A DNA stretch of 64,000 bases from Saprospiraceae bacterium (GTDB lineage Bacteria; Bacteroidota; Bacteroidia; Chitinophagales; Saprospiraceae). The stretch is taken from assembly GCA_016715965.1 (NCBI GenBank), contig JADJXG010000001.1:2237501-2301500 (forward strand). The letters run 5' to 3'. Positions 37,242 to 47,529 of the stretch are shown piece after piece. The position numbers were made by a program, and so were the translations under genes. The notes beneath the pieces are model-generated. The model saw nothing but the letters and a program-made list of their open reading frames with translations. It did not search any database and was not told the origin of the DNA. Numbering within the stretch: the first letter of the stretch is position 1; every line of letters begins with the position of its first letter.

Positions 37242-38789
37242 CTAAAATTTAAAACCCATGGTGCATTGAAAACCAAACATGGTTTTATTTTGCTGTACCA
37301 GGGTAGTGACTGCATCGATGGTGCCGTCCGAATCAAAATCAGATTGACCAGTTAAAAAAGGTAGATATCCATTTTTGGATTTAAATTGATTGAGGCCTAA
37401 ATCCAGATAGAATATTTTTAAACGTATACCCAATCCTGCACTCAATCCATTTTGAAATTCATTGTTGTTTTCATAGGGAGAGCTCATCATCAGATAGCCA
37501 GCTCTTATCCTAAATTGATCCAATACCAATTCTCCACCGAAACGAAATTCTGTAACCGGTTTAAATTGTTTCACAATGTCATTGTTCAACTCTTCCTGAT
37601 ACCTTCTGTCTCCTTCAAAATCAGATTCGGCGGTCAAATCAAATCGAGCACTGGAGGGGTCATACCGATCAATGTCAAAGCTCAAAAAACCAAATTTCCC
37701 TACAAGGGAAACAGATCCTACCCAGCGCATTGGAGTGATTAAGCGATATTTAAAATAACCATCGGGTGAATTGGCGTTTTCTGTTTTAAAAGTATTGTTT
37801 TCGAAATAGCGGTATTGCATACTGGTATTGTAGTTGTCTTCCATCCAAAGATAAGATGGACTGTGCCAGGCCAAACCAATTCGAAGGGCGTGCACGGGCT
37901 TAAAAATAACACCGGTTTTCAATTGTACACCGCCATAATCTGTGTTGAGATTTTCTTCCGTCTTGATCTGATCAAAAGGTTGGAGACTGAGGATCCCTGG
38001 ATTTGTTTCCTGATAACGCTTTGTGTGGCTATAGCTTCCAACAGGTACTTCCAAATTGGCACCAAGCTGTACAAACTCATTGTAATTGGCACCCACTCCC
38101 ATGACAAAATTCCTGGCAAATCCTTTTTGCCGGAGTGTCTCTGATTTCAAGCTTTGTACATTCTTTTTTTCCAACAAATCAGTCGTGTAATAAGTAGGTT
38201 GTAGATCGGGATCCAACTCGTACAATGCTCCTGTTTCATACGCTAGACCTGCTTCAAAATCATCCAGATCATCCGGAGCAAAACCCCTCCCGTCACTATA
38301 AGAAGGATCCAGTGAGAGTTCGTAATACCGGTGAAGGATGCTTCCGGCTGACATACCGGAAAAATAGTGGTCTTGTTCAAAAGAACCCATTCCGTTTATT
38401 CCCAAGGCAACATTAAATTGCTTCCAATTAGAGCCAATGGGTTTCGTGCAGATGACCAATCCGATACCTGAAAAAGCTCCACTAAGTCTATTCTGTTGGT
38501 GGCTTAGATTGTTGTTGTCCCCTTTTACCGAAGATTCAATTTGGGCGGAATGACCCAAAAAAGAAAAGCTAAAATCGGACTTTCTGTAAACACCTGTTCC
38601 TGCGGGATTAAGGCTTATGGCTGCAAAATCTGCGCCGATGGATCCCATTGCTCCTCCAACTCCCATCAGTCTTGCAGAACCCATGGATCTTGTTTGTGTA
38701 AATCGAAGGGCATCTGAACTCAATTGAGCGGAAAGCACCAGACTAAGGCACGCTGCCGGAAAAAATGCAAAGACTTTTTTATTCAACAT
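37242..38789 (-). CDS. outer-membrane protein, OmpP1/FadL/TodX family
   Basis: The 515-residue protein has a signal peptide, the conserved N-terminal segment ALRFTQTRSMGSARLMGVGGAMGSIGADFAAISLNPAGTG (interrupted here), and a C-terminal Phe (GFQCTMGFKF). These are the marks of the FadL-like hydrophobic-solute channel in Bacteroidota. It should move hydrophobic compounds across the outer membrane. It converges on the previous gene, with 47 bp between the stops. Confidence 0.9.
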   Translation of the reverse strand: MLNKKVFAFFPAACLSLVLSAQLSSDALRFTQTRSMGSARLMGVGGAMGSIGADFAAISLNPAGTGVYRKSDFSFSFLGHSAQIESSVKGDNNNLSHQQNRLSGAFSGIGLVICTKPIGSNWKQFNVALGINGMGSFEQDHYFSGMSAGSILHRYYELSLDPSYSDGRGFAPDDLDDFEAGLAYETGALYELDPDLQPTYYTTDLLEKKNVQSLKSETLRQKGFARNFVMGVGANYNEFVQLGANLEVPVGSYSHTKRYQETNPGILSLQPFDQIKTEENLNTDYGGVQLKTGVIFKPVHALRIGLAWHSPSYLWMEDNYNTSMQYRYFENNTFKTENANSPDGYFKYRLITPMRWVGSVSLVGKFGFLSFDIDRYDPSSARFDLTAESDFEGDRRYQEELNNDIVKQFKPVTEFRFGGELVLDQFRIRAGYLMMSSPYENNNEFQNGLSAGLGIRLKIFYLDLGLNQFKSKNGYLPFLTGQSDFDSDGTIDAVTTLVQQNKTMFGFQCTMGFKF

Positions 38790-38912
38790 ACGAATTGTTG
38801 TGATATGAAAAAAAATTGGTTTTCAAAGCCATTACCAAAAGGAAGACCGTCCAAAATTTGAACGATCTACCTTTTAATTACCTACTTGGGTTTTATTTTA
38901 ATTTAGAATGAA

Positions 38913-40316
38913 TTACCTCGGGCTTCTCCGACTTCCTCCTGAAGAATTGGATCCGGCACCGGAACTGTTTGATCTGCCGGGATTGGAAGATCTCGGGGAT
39001 GATTCCATTCTTGGTGAATTATTTCTAAAGGATGGCTCTCTCGAAGGAGCGGATCTTTCCATTCTGGAATTATTATTTGGTTCCTCCCAGGATCTCGATC
39101 TTTCATTGTGGTTTCTTGTATCCATAGACCGGTTCCTGTTAAAAGATCGGTCTGAATCCTGGTTTTGATAAGAATCATTTCGATCTTGAGGGGATTCGGG
39201 CCAATATCTGCTGCTTCTTCTATTTTGTCCATCGCGACCTTGGGTTTCAGAAGATCCCTCAGTTGGATAGCGATCCGAACGGAATCGGATCGTTTTCCTC
39301 GAATTGGTATTGCGATCTTCATTGGATGGATCAACTTTGTTATCCGCACCGCCACCTGGAACCACTGTTTCCGTTCCTTCCTTTGGATCCGTTTTTCTGA
39401 CAACCCTTCTAGTGCCTGTTAGATCATCCGATGGAGCGGGAGTTGTATTATTTTGATCTACCTCAGAAGATTTAAATCTTGGATTGGTATTGCGATCTGT
39501 GGACCTGTTCAGGACATCATGATCAACAGTAGTCTTTTCGGATGGATCGATGGTATGATCCTGATGAGGGTCGGTACTTCTTACCCTGACTGGTCCAGAA
39601 CGTGAAGTAGTTGTGCTGCCATAATTTCTACTGCCGTAGTACCTTCCTTTTGGATTTTCATGATAGCGGTCATTTCGATCTCTCCAATCCCAATGGCGCC
39701 AACCGTTTCCACCCCAATTGCCATATCCGTTGTATCCCCAGGTGTTAAATCCAGGGTTGTAGCACCATGGATCATACCAGCCTCCGCCCCATCGATTCCC
39801 ATACCACCATGGATCGTACCAACCTCCCCAACGACCTCCAAAGTAGTTGGGACAAAAGCCATTGTTCCAATTCCAATATCCCCAATAAGATCCTCCCCAC
39901 CTCCATTGGTTAAATCGGTTGAATCTCCAGGGAGAATAAAAATTGCCATACGAAAACACAATGCTGTTACCCCATAAAAATGGATCATTCAACCATGGAT
40001 CGTAAAATCCGATGTTGGTATAAAAAGGATCATAGAAATCTCTCGTGTAATAACCCCGATGAAATCTTCTGATTCTGCTGGAGTAATGGTATTCCTGATC
40101 GTCATATTCTGAATACTCATCTTCAAAATCCGTGTTTTCAGAATATGCAGGATTTGCCGGTGGATTCGATGAATAATTTTCTCTTTCAATGCTTGTGTAA
40201 GTTCTACTCTCTACTCTTGATGGGTCATAATAGACATCATCATATTGTGCCAGCACTGCGGAAGCAAGCAGTGTAAAAAATGCAAAGAAATTAAATTTGA
40301 AGATCAATGTTTTCAT
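38913..40316 (-). CDS. exported Trp/Gly/Asn-rich protein with Arg/Ser-rich tail
   Basis: I chose the ATG at 40316 (467 residues, MKTLIFKFNFFAFFTLLASAVLAQY), a clear signal peptide. Residues about 60-215 are extremely rich in Trp, Tyr, Gly and Asn, with repeats of the kind GGSYWGYWNWNNG and GGRWGGWYDPWWYGNRW. The C-terminal half is Arg, Ser, Asn, Thr-rich and probably disordered. Such proteins occur in Bacteroidota without known function. Composition also creates long open frames on both strands here, but only this one has a signal peptide. Confidence 0.7.
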   Translation of the reverse strand: MKTLIFKFNFFAFFTLLASAVLAQYDDVYYDPSRVESRTYTSIERENYSSNPPANPAYSENTDFEDEYSEYDDQEYHYSSRIRRFHRGYYTRDFYDPFYTNIGFYDPWLNDPFLWGNSIVFSYGNFYSPWRFNRFNQWRWGGSYWGYWNWNNGFCPNYFGGRWGGWYDPWWYGNRWGGGWYDPWCYNPGFNTWGYNGYGNWGGNGWRHWDWRDRNDRYHENPKGRYYGSRNYGSTTTSRSGPVRVRSTDPHQDHTIDPSEKTTVDHDVLNRSTDRNTNPRFKSSEVDQNNTTPAPSDDLTGTRRVVRKTDPKEGTETVVPGGGADNKVDPSNEDRNTNSRKTIRFRSDRYPTEGSSETQGRDGQNRRSSRYWPESPQDRNDSYQNQDSDRSFNRNRSMDTRNHNERSRSWEEPNNNSRMERSAPSREPSFRNNSPRMESSPRSSNPGRSNSSGAGSNSSGGSRRSPR

Positions 40317-40513
40317 GACAGAAAGCTTAAATGGTTTATAATACAACAACATTTCGAGTGCAATTTATTACATTTGCGCCCCAAGAGGCGTTAAAATCTT
40401 ATTAAAGTAATCGTGAAAAGAAGTTAATTTCATTTGTATGAACATTACTTGTTAATACGACCATCACAAGATGCAGGAGTTTATTCTGCAATCGTTAAAT
40501 TGAACTTAAATAA

Positions 40514-41983
40514 ATGGCAAAAGTAATTACACCCAGAGCAGAAGATTATTCACAATGGTACAATGATCTTGTCTATCGATCCGGTCTTGCCGATCAATCC
40601 GCGGTAAGAGGTTGTATGGTGATCAAACCACATGGATATGCGCTTTGGGAAAACATGAAGGCAGTGTTGGATAGAATGTTTAAAGAAACAGGCCATGTCA
40701 ATGCCTATTTCCCTTTGTTTATACCAAAAGCATTGTTTGAGGCAGAAGAGAAAAATGCAGAAGGATTCGCCAAGGAGTGTGCAGTCGTTACCCATTACAG
40801 ATTAAAAACTGATCCAAACAATCAATCAAAACTGGTGGTAGATCCTGAGGCCAAATTGGAAGAGGAACTAATTGTCCGGCCAACCAGTGAAGCCATTATA
40901 TGGAATACCTACCGCGATTGGATTAAATCATACAGGGATTTACCCATTTTAATCAACCAATGGGCAAATGTGGTGCGATGGGAGATGAGAACAAGACCTT
41001 TTCTTCGCACCGCAGAATTTCTTTGGCAGGAAGGACATACAGCACATTCATCAGAAAAGGAAGCCATCGAAGAATCACTTAGAATGCATGAAGTCTACAC
41101 CAGGTTTGCAGAAGACTATATGGCAATGCCGGTGATAAAGGGATATAAGACCGCCAACGAGCGTTTTGCCGGGGCAGAAGAGACGTTTACCATTGAAGCC
41201 ATGATGCAGGATGGAAAAGCATTGCAAGCGGGTACAAGCCATTATTTAGGGCAGAATTTTGCAAAAGCTTTTAATGTTAAATTTCTTTCTGATCAGAACA
41301 AGGAAGAATATGTGTTTGCCACTTCATGGGGAGTTTCCACCAGACTGATTGGAGCATTGGTCATGGCGCACTCTGATGATGATGGACTTGTTTTACCTCC
41401 CAAGCTAGCACCCGTTCAGGTGGTGATTGTGCCCATCCCAAAACCGAATGGTGAAATAGATCGGGTGGCGAAAAATCTGATGGATCAATTAAGATCTATT
41501 GGGATTCGGGTTGAATACGATCAGGATGAAAAAAACAGACCCGGATTTAAATTTGCAGAGCACGAATTAAAGGGGGTACCCATCAGAATTGGAATCGGAG
41601 CGCGCGATTTGGAACAGGGTGTGGTAGAGCTTGCCAGAAGAGATACCAAGGAAAAATCCCAGGTTCCTCTCGATCAGCTTTTGAAGACCACTCAATCTTT
41701 GTTGCAGGAAATTCAGGACAACTTGTTTGAAAGAGCAAAGAATTTTAGAAAAGATCACACCCACTATGTAGATGATCGGGATTCGTTTGAGAAGATTTTG
41801 AACGAACAGGGTGGATTTATCTATGCTCATTGGGATGGAAGTTCTGAGACAGAGCAAGCCATAAAAGAACATACGAAAGCCACCATTCGATGCATTCCGC
41901 TGGAGGCGCCTGAAGAAAATGGAGCTTGTATCTGGACCGGTAAACCCTCTTACAAAAGAGTGTTGTTTGCAAAAGCTTATTAA
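40514..41983 (+). CDS. proS: proline--tRNA ligase, archaeal/eukaryotic type
   Basis: The 489-residue class II synthetase has motif 2 NVVRWEMRTRPFLRTAEFLWQEGHTAH (interrupted) and motif 3 in GALVMAHSDDDGLVLPPKLAPVQVVI. The short form without the editing insertion of bacterial ProS and with a C-terminal extension (EAPEENGACIWTGKPSYKRVLFAKAY) is the type 3 enzyme common in Bacteroidota. It charges tRNA-Pro in the cytoplasm. A small metal-binding lipoprotein gene follows after 22 bp. Confidence 0.96.
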   Translation: MAKVITPRAEDYSQWYNDLVYRSGLADQSAVRGCMVIKPHGYALWENMKAVLDRMFKETGHVNAYFPLFIPKALFEAEEKNAEGFAKECAVVTHYRLKTDPNNQSKLVVDPEAKLEEELIVRPTSEAIIWNTYRDWIKSYRDLPILINQWANVVRWEMRTRPFLRTAEFLWQEGHTAHSSEKEAIEESLRMHEVYTRFAEDYMAMPVIKGYKTANERFAGAEETFTIEAMMQDGKALQAGTSHYLGQNFAKAFNVKFLSDQNKEEYVFATSWGVSTRLIGALVMAHSDDDGLVLPPKLAPVQVVIVPIPKPNGEIDRVAKNLMDQLRSIGIRVEYDQDEKNRPGFKFAEHELKGVPIRIGIGARDLEQGVVELARRDTKEKSQVPLDQLLKTTQSLLQEIQDNLFERAKNFRKDHTHYVDDRDSFEKILNEQGGFIYAHWDGSSETEQAIKEHTKATIRCIPLEAPEENGACIWTGKPSYKRVLFAKAY

Positions 41984-42005
41984 TTTTTAATCACAATCAT
42001 TTATC

Positions 42006-42248
42006 ATGAAAAAATATTATTTTTTACTTTTTACATTGATGACTTTGGCAATTGCTTGCAAACCAAAAACTGAATCTACCGAACAAAGACCGGTAATTGA
42101 AAAAACAGACAACACCGGACCGGAATACACCTCCAGGTATATATGTCCGATGTATTGCAAAGGAAGTGGTTCTGATACAATGGGTGTATGTCCTGTTTGT
42201 GGGATGGATTATGAGTTGAATCCGGATTTTAAAGAAGTCACCCAATAA
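42006..42248 (+). CDS. small lipoprotein with heavy-metal-binding (HMBD-like) domain
   Basis: The 80-residue protein has a lipobox (TLAIACKPK) and a YICPMYCKGSGSDTMGVCPVCGMDY segment, the CPM...G.CP.CGM pattern of the heavy-metal-binding domain found in copper efflux proteins. The four cysteines would hold a metal such as Cu or Zn in the periplasm. The surrounding genes are not metal genes. Confidence 0.85.
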   Translation: MKKYYFLLFTLMTLAIACKPKTESTEQRPVIEKTDNTGPEYTSRYICPMYCKGSGSDTMGVCPVCGMDYELNPDFKEVTQ

Positions 42249-42403
42249 GCCGATTATCTTCAGTCTTGAATTTTCTTTCTGTCGATGTAATTTTTATGTG
42301 AAGGGTAACAAATATTGCTTCACCAATGAATGATGATTACTATCTACAAGATCCAAAGATTCACATGGATCTATCATGGGTCTTTTGATTCTGCTGCTGT
42401 ATC

Positions 42404-45400
42404 TTATCGCACCACGGTCACATCGCCCCGATAAACCAGCCGATATCCATCCGCAAAAACGATGGATATCTGATACACATACACTCCCGGCATGACGGGC
42501 TCTTTTTTGAAAGTGCCGTCCCAGGTGGCAGTGATTCCGGCGCTGATGTCCGGTTGGTCGATGCGGTACATTCTGCCACCCCATCTGTCATATACTTCCA
42601 CAAATTCAATTTCTCTGACTTCTGGGCCTGTGGTAATTTCTAAAAATTCATTGATTCCGTCTCCATTCGGTGACATTGCATTGTTGACAAACACCCTGCG
42701 AATATCTTCGACGATGATGGTGATTACATCAAAATCAGTACAACCATTTTCATCAGTGACGGTCAGTGTAAACGTTGTATTGCTCGTAGGACGTACAAAG
42801 GAGCTGGTAGAATTGGGTGTACTTACAGGACCCACCGGTGACCAGCTAATGGTTCTCAAAGGAACTGCGGTGTTGACATTGCCATCCAGAAGTATGCTGT
42901 CTCCGAGGAATATGGTCTCCTGATCGGAGCCAAAGTCCACACTGAGGAAAAATACGGGATTCGGAATGACGATGTTGGTATCTGTTTGACAACCATTGTT
43001 GTCAAAAATACTGATTAGGTAATTGCCGGGAAACAAAGGAACCATATCTCCAATTCTTTGCGGCGCACCTCCCTGAATTGTAAATCGATAAGTGGGTCCA
43101 TTGGCACCCATTACACTTAATACTGAAAAGTCAATTTGCTCATTGGCACAATGGGGCGTGTCGATCGGCGTAAGATTGTAAACAAACGGAGCTGGCGCGA
43201 GGACCGTGTGACTGGTTGTCCCAGTACAACCATTTCCATCGGTGACGGTCACTGTATAGGTTCCTGCAGAAAGATTGGTCAGTACAGAATCCTGACCAAC
43301 ATTGGGCGACCAATTGAACTGTGCTTTGCTTCGGTTGCCACCATTCCACACCAGGGTAATTCTGCCATCATTGGCACCCGGACAACTCACATCGAGGGAA
43401 GAACCCTGGATGATTTGTATTCGGATGGTATCCGGTTGTCTCAATCTGATGCTGTCCGTATGGATGCAACCGAGTGAGTCAGTGATTTGAACGGTGTAAT
43501 AACCATCTCCGATTCCACTGATGACTGAGCTTGAGGGCCCTCCGTTCAACCATTGAAAACGATAAGGAGAAGTTCCTCCAATTGCATCGATTGTAATGCT
43601 GCCATCTGTCCGGCCAAAACAGCTGGGCGGAATTAAGGCAATTTTTGAAGAATCGATCCGTATGGGAGTTGCAGCAGGCAGGTTGAAATACAAGGTATCA
43701 GAACAGAGATTATTGACTGTTACAATGACGTATTGTGCACCTTCACAAAGTTGCACTGCGGTAGAAGTAAAAGTACCCGCGTTGGAGTTAAACAAAAACT
43801 GTTCTCCGGATGACCAGGTGATGGTCACCAGGGTATCCAGGGTATTGACCGTTACCGTTGCTGAGCCATCACAAGAAGCCGTGTTTGCACAGCTTGGTTT
43901 TTGAAAATTGCTCAGAGAAACTAAAGGTTTTGGTGGATCGATCAAGGTAATGGTATCCACCAATGCCGGACATCCTCCTACATCATCAATGGTAACGATG
44001 TAATTTCCTGCGGTAATGCTGGCATTGACTTGTGCATTCACTGCATTGTCCCAGGAGTAGGATAATAATCCGGATCCACCGGAAGCGAAGACAATGATCA
44101 AACCATCCGCCTTTCCGGGACAACTTGGATGAAACAACACTACTGAATCGATTCGAATGGCACTACCTGTAAATCGAATACTGTCCATCCCAATCACTGA
44201 ACAGCCATTGTCATCGGTGATGGTCACGGAGTAAAGACCTGATGGGAGATTGCATATTTGACGGGTAGTATCGCCCGTGGACCAGCGATATCGAATGTTG
44301 TTGTTGGAACCGGGACTCACCAAAACCTCTATACAACCCGAGGTATCACCAGGGCAGATCACATCCACTGCATTGAAACCTGTGATCACTGGTCCCATTG
44401 GTTGACTAATCGTATAAGATTTGATGGCAGTGCAGCCTTTGGCGTCTGTGAGCGTTAGGGTATAAACTCCCTGGCCCAAATTATTCAATCTCGTAGCGGT
44501 GCTATTCTGGTAATCCCATTGATATTGGTATGCCGGTGTGCCACCCAAACCTCTTACTTCAATAAAAGCATCGCCGCCAGGTGAGCATGATTCTATAGTG
44601 TCTATTTGCAATTCGACAATTTCCAGTTGAAAGGGTTGAAAAACTTCTATGGTATCCTCAAAAGTACATCCAAGACTATCGACTACGGAAAGATAATAAA
44701 TCCCTGCACTGATTCCCGGACTGGTGTAATGATTTCCATTGATGCTGCCACCCGGAATTTGATTTAGAGTAGAATTTCTTAATGTAAAATTCAAGGGAAA
44801 CTGAAGCGAGCCTTTGGATTGAATAAATACCTGAATTTGCCCATTTGCTTCACCAAAACAACGAACACTGTCCACAATGACAGAGTCGGTCATTTCTCCT
44901 GAATAGGGTATATTAAAAAATATGGTATCCCTGCAAGCCTCACCTCCGGTGACCCTGTTGCGGTCTGCAACGATAACAAATTGTTGTCCACACAAGGAAT
45001 CATTCCTACAGACCGTATCCGGTAAGCAATTGCGGGATACTGCCTGACTCCAGTAAAAATTATACCGTTGACCTAAAAACGGGGTGCCTCCCCTGGCTCG
45101 GACCGTAACCTGCCCGTCGCAATTGCCGACGCAAGATGCATTTTTGTCGATGGTGATGTCTGAAAATAGGGTATCTGCTCTTAAGATAAAATCCTGTTGT
45201 GTCTTGCAACCAAAACTATCAATAACAGTGATGGTATATTTGCCGGCGAGGAGTCTGGGTTCCTGGGTGGAACCAAAAATATTATTGGGTGTCCAGATGA
45301 TTTTTCGGCTACCCACACCGCCGCTTACTGTAAAGCCTATTCGACCGTCTGCCCGGTTATAGCAGGTGGGGTCCCTGGTGTAGTTGAAATTGTTTGAAAT

Positions 45401-46201
45401 GGTGATGGGCGGGGCATTTAATACCTGTACCACAAACATGGTATCTTTTCCAGAGGCGTCTGCTACTGTAAAATCGTAATTGCCGGGAGGAAGATTGTTG
45501 ATCATAAGCATATCTCCGGACACGACAATATTGCCATTTCCATTGGGGGCATTGCTTGAAACGGTGTAAGGCGACTGGCCACCCCATGCTTTGATGATCA
45601 CACTGCCTGTATTGGTCAAAGTTCCGCAGGCATTGCTGACGACTGTCAGGCCAGGGGGAAAATCCACCTTCACCTGATCATCCGGGTTGGGGTCTTCAAA
45701 ACAAACCACTTCGCTGCCGTTTGGAGTTTCCCTGGAAAACTCTAAGGTCGGAATGGTCTTGTGAAAGCCAAGGGGAGAACATTCACCGGGATTTCCAATG
45801 ATGAGAAAACACAATTCATACAAAACTGTGCTGTCCGGTAAACTGGAATTCACCGTATTTGGATTGGTCCAAACGGATCTAACCACATCCCTCAATCCAT
45901 CAAAAAAGACGCCAGTTTGATCCCATCCATCTAAACCAGGATAAAAGTTCTGTTTACTAATGGGTTTTAATATCGTGGGATCGTATTGAATGCCAAATTG
46001 AAAAGCAGAAATGTCTTTAAAATTAAACACCCTTAGTTCAACACAAATGGTGTCGCCCTTTTGTCCTGATTTTGCAGTAATCTCGATTCTTACGCAAGTA
46101 TCTTGTTGAGAAAACAATGAGGAAGCCCATATAATCAATCCAAAAATCAGGGAGAACCGGAGAGAGAAGGCCTTTGAAAACTTTTTTTGGAATAAGCGCA
46201 T
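42404..46201 (-). CDS. giant SprB-repeat adhesin-like protein with cohesin-like N-domain and type B T9SS domain
   Basis: The 1265-residue protein has a signal peptide (to FSQQD). A domain of about residues 32-190 resembles a cohesin: KGDTICVELRVFNFKDISAFQFGIQYDPTIL (interrupted here). About nine SprB/PKD-like modules of 80-100 residues follow (about 190-1130), recognisable from recurring NLPPGNYDFTVADASG, AGTYTVTVTDGNGC and GQGVYTLTLTDAKGC. The last 95 residues (NNAMSPNGDGINEFLEI ... VEVYDRWGGRMYRI) are the gliding-associated type B sorting domain. It is likely a long surface adhesin. A TATCTTTG promoter box lies at 46225-46232. Confidence 0.9.
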   Translation of the reverse strand: MRLFQKKFSKAFSLRFSLIFGLIIWASSLFSQQDTCVRIEITAKSGQKGDTICVELRVFNFKDISAFQFGIQYDPTILKPISKQNFYPGLDGWDQTGVFFDGLRDVVRSVWTNPNTVNSSLPDSTVLYELCFLIIGNPGECSPLGFHKTIPTLEFSRETPNGSEVVCFEDPNPDDQVKVDFPPGLTVVSNACGTLTNTGSVIIKAWGGQSPYTVSSNAPNGNGNIVVSGDMLMINNLPPGNYDFTVADASGKDTMFVVQVLNAPPITISNNFNYTRDPTCYNRADGRIGFTVSGGVGSRKIIWTPNNIFGSTQEPRLLAGKYTITVIDSFGCKTQQDFILRADTLFSDITIDKNASCVGNCDGQVTVRARGGTPFLGQRYNFYWSQAVSRNCLPDTVCRNDSLCGQQFVIVADRNRVTGGEACRDTIFFNIPYSGEMTDSVIVDSVRCFGEANGQIQVFIQSKGSLQFPLNFTLRNSTLNQIPGGSINGNHYTSPGISAGIYYLSVVDSLGCTFEDTIEVFQPFQLEIVELQIDTIESCSPGGDAFIEVRGLGGTPAYQYQWDYQNSTATRLNNLGQGVYTLTLTDAKGCTAIKSYTISQPMGPVITGFNAVDVICPGDTSGCIEVLVSPGSNNNIRYRWSTGDTTRQICNLPSGLYSVTITDDNGCSVIGMDSIRFTGSAIRIDSVVLFHPSCPGKADGLIIVFASGGSGLLSYSWDNAVNAQVNASITAGNYIVTIDDVGGCPALVDTITLIDPPKPLVSLSNFQKPSCANTASCDGSATVTVNTLDTLVTITWSSGEQFLFNSNAGTFTSTAVQLCEGAQYVIVTVNNLCSDTLYFNLPAATPIRIDSSKIALIPPSCFGRTDGSITIDAIGGTSPYRFQWLNGGPSSSVISGIGDGYYTVQITDSLGCIHTDSIRLRQPDTIRIQIIQGSSLDVSCPGANDGRITLVWNGGNRSKAQFNWSPNVGQDSVLTNLSAGTYTVTVTDGNGCTGTTSHTVLAPAPFVYNLTPIDTPHCANEQIDFSVLSVMGANGPTYRFTIQGGAPQRIGDMVPLFPGNYLISIFDNNGCQTDTNIVIPNPVFFLSVDFGSDQETIFLGDSILLDGNVNTAVPLRTISWSPVGPVSTPNSTSSFVRPTSNTTFTLTVTDENGCTDFDVITIIVEDIRRVFVNNAMSPNGDGINEFLEITTGPEVREIEFVEVYDRWGGRMYRIDQPDISAGITATWDGTFKKEPVMPGVYVYQISIVFADGYRLVYRGDVTVVR

Positions 46202-46224
46202 AAGCGATGATATTCAATAAATTG

Positions 46225-46232
46225 CAAAGATA
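46225..46232 (-). promoter_or_regulatory. -7 box of the giant SprB-repeat gene
   Basis: CAAAGATA reads TATCTTTG on the reverse strand, 24 nt upstream of the start codon. No clear -33 element. Confidence 0.45.
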
Positions 46233-46308
46233 TGATAAAAAAAAGTAATGCCAGTAGGAGACCAGGTTGGTTTAACAACGCATTAATTAGACCAATCATT
46301 GTATGATT

Positions 46309-47529
46309 TTATTGCACCAGAGCAATCCAATCTTTGTTCATGCTGTAGGCAATGGTCTCCAGGCTACATTGTGGTTTTCCCAGAATGAACCTGGCTTTTT
46401 TACCCGGAGTGATGCTGCCCATTTCTGACTCAAGATCCAGGGCATGCGAGGCATTGATCGTCATGGCTGTGAGGACTTCCTCCGGTAAGAGTCGCATTTT
46501 TAAACAGGAAAGCCCAAAACTCATGTTTAAGTCGTTGTTGGGAGAAGTGCCCGGATTGTAATCGGAGGCAATGACAATCGGTAAGCCTGCTTCAATCATT
46601 TTTCTGGCAGGAGGGTAGTGGTTGTTCATAAAAAATGCAGAGTAGGGCAACAACACAGGAAATGTGTTTGAGTGGGCCAAACGCTCAATTTCTTCTTCAG
46701 AAATGACTTCAAGGTGGTCCACCGATTTTGCCTGATGCCGAATGGCCAATTCGATTCCACCCGAATGGGTAAACTGGTTGGTGTGAATTCTCGGAGTCAA
46801 TCCAAATTTTTTTCCTGCGGTGAGCAATTGATCTGTTTCTTCCAGGCTAAAAAATCCGGATTCACAAAAAACATCCATGTAGTCCGCCAATCCCTCTTTT
46901 TGAATGGTGGGCAACATGTTATTTATTATAATGTCAATATAGTCTTGATGCCGGTCTCTGTATTCCAGGGGAAAAGAGTGGGCCCCTAAAAAAGTGGATC
47001 TGATGGAAAAATCGGAATGGGTTTTTAATCTTTGGATCACCCGTAGAATTTTTAATTCCGATTCGGTGCTGAGACCATACCCGCTTTTGATCTCAATGGC
47101 TGAGGTTCCAAAGGATCGGGCTTGCTCCAACCTCAGTTTGGAGCGATGATACAGCTCATCCTCCTCCAGCCTTGCCAATTTTTTGGCAGAGTGGAGGATT
47201 CCGCCTCCACGCTCACTGATTTCCTGATAGCTTAGCCCGCGTATTCTGTCCACAAATTCTCTTTCCCTGAAATCTGCAAATACCAGATGGGTATGAGCAT
47301 CCACAAATGCAGGTACCATGATGCCTCCTCTTGCATCCAGCTGTTCCACTTCCGGATTGGGAAAGTCTTCCATGACTCCGTAATCTTTAAAGCGATCTCC
47401 TTCGATCCAGACCCAGGCGTTTTCCAAACAGGAAATTTCTTTCATCTGATTTCCCCTGATGGGTCCAATGTTATTTTTACTGTGGAGATAGAGACGACCG
47501 ATGTTAAAATAAATGACGGATGGATTCAT
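46309..47529 (-). CDS. hutI: imidazolonepropionase
   Basis: The 406-residue amidohydrolase has the metal motif VDAHTHLVF, RIRGLSYQEISERGGGIL, GYGLSTESELKIL, then the HTNQFTHSG and SVDHLEVIS histidine segments and ASDYNPGTSPN. It hydrolyses imidazolone-5-propionate to N-formimidoyl-glutamate in histidine breakdown. Other hut genes are absent from the window. Its ATG overlaps the stop of the thioredoxin/SPOR gene by 4 bp. Confidence 0.95.
   Translation of the reverse strand: MNPSVIYFNIGRLYLHSKNNIGPIRGNQMKEISCLENAWVWIEGDRFKDYGVMEDFPNPEVEQLDARGGIMVPAFVDAHTHLVFADFREREFVDRIRGLSYQEISERGGGILHSAKKLARLEEDELYHRSKLRLEQARSFGTSAIEIKSGYGLSTESELKILRVIQRLKTHSDFSIRSTFLGAHSFPLEYRDRHQDYIDIIINNMLPTIQKEGLADYMDVFCESGFFSLEETDQLLTAGKKFGLTPRIHTNQFTHSGGIELAIRHQAKSVDHLEVISEEEIERLAHSNTFPVLLPYSAFFMNNHYPPARKMIEAGLPIVIASDYNPGTSPNNDLNMSFGLSCLKMRLLPEEVLTAMTINASHALDLESEMGSITPGKKARFILGKPQCSLETIAYSMNKDWIALVQ

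Noticed and set aside
38903..39403. Second long reverse-strand open frame (166 codons) within the Trp-rich gene
   Set aside because: Biased composition produces such frames. The 38913-40316 frame has the signal peptide and spans the whole region.
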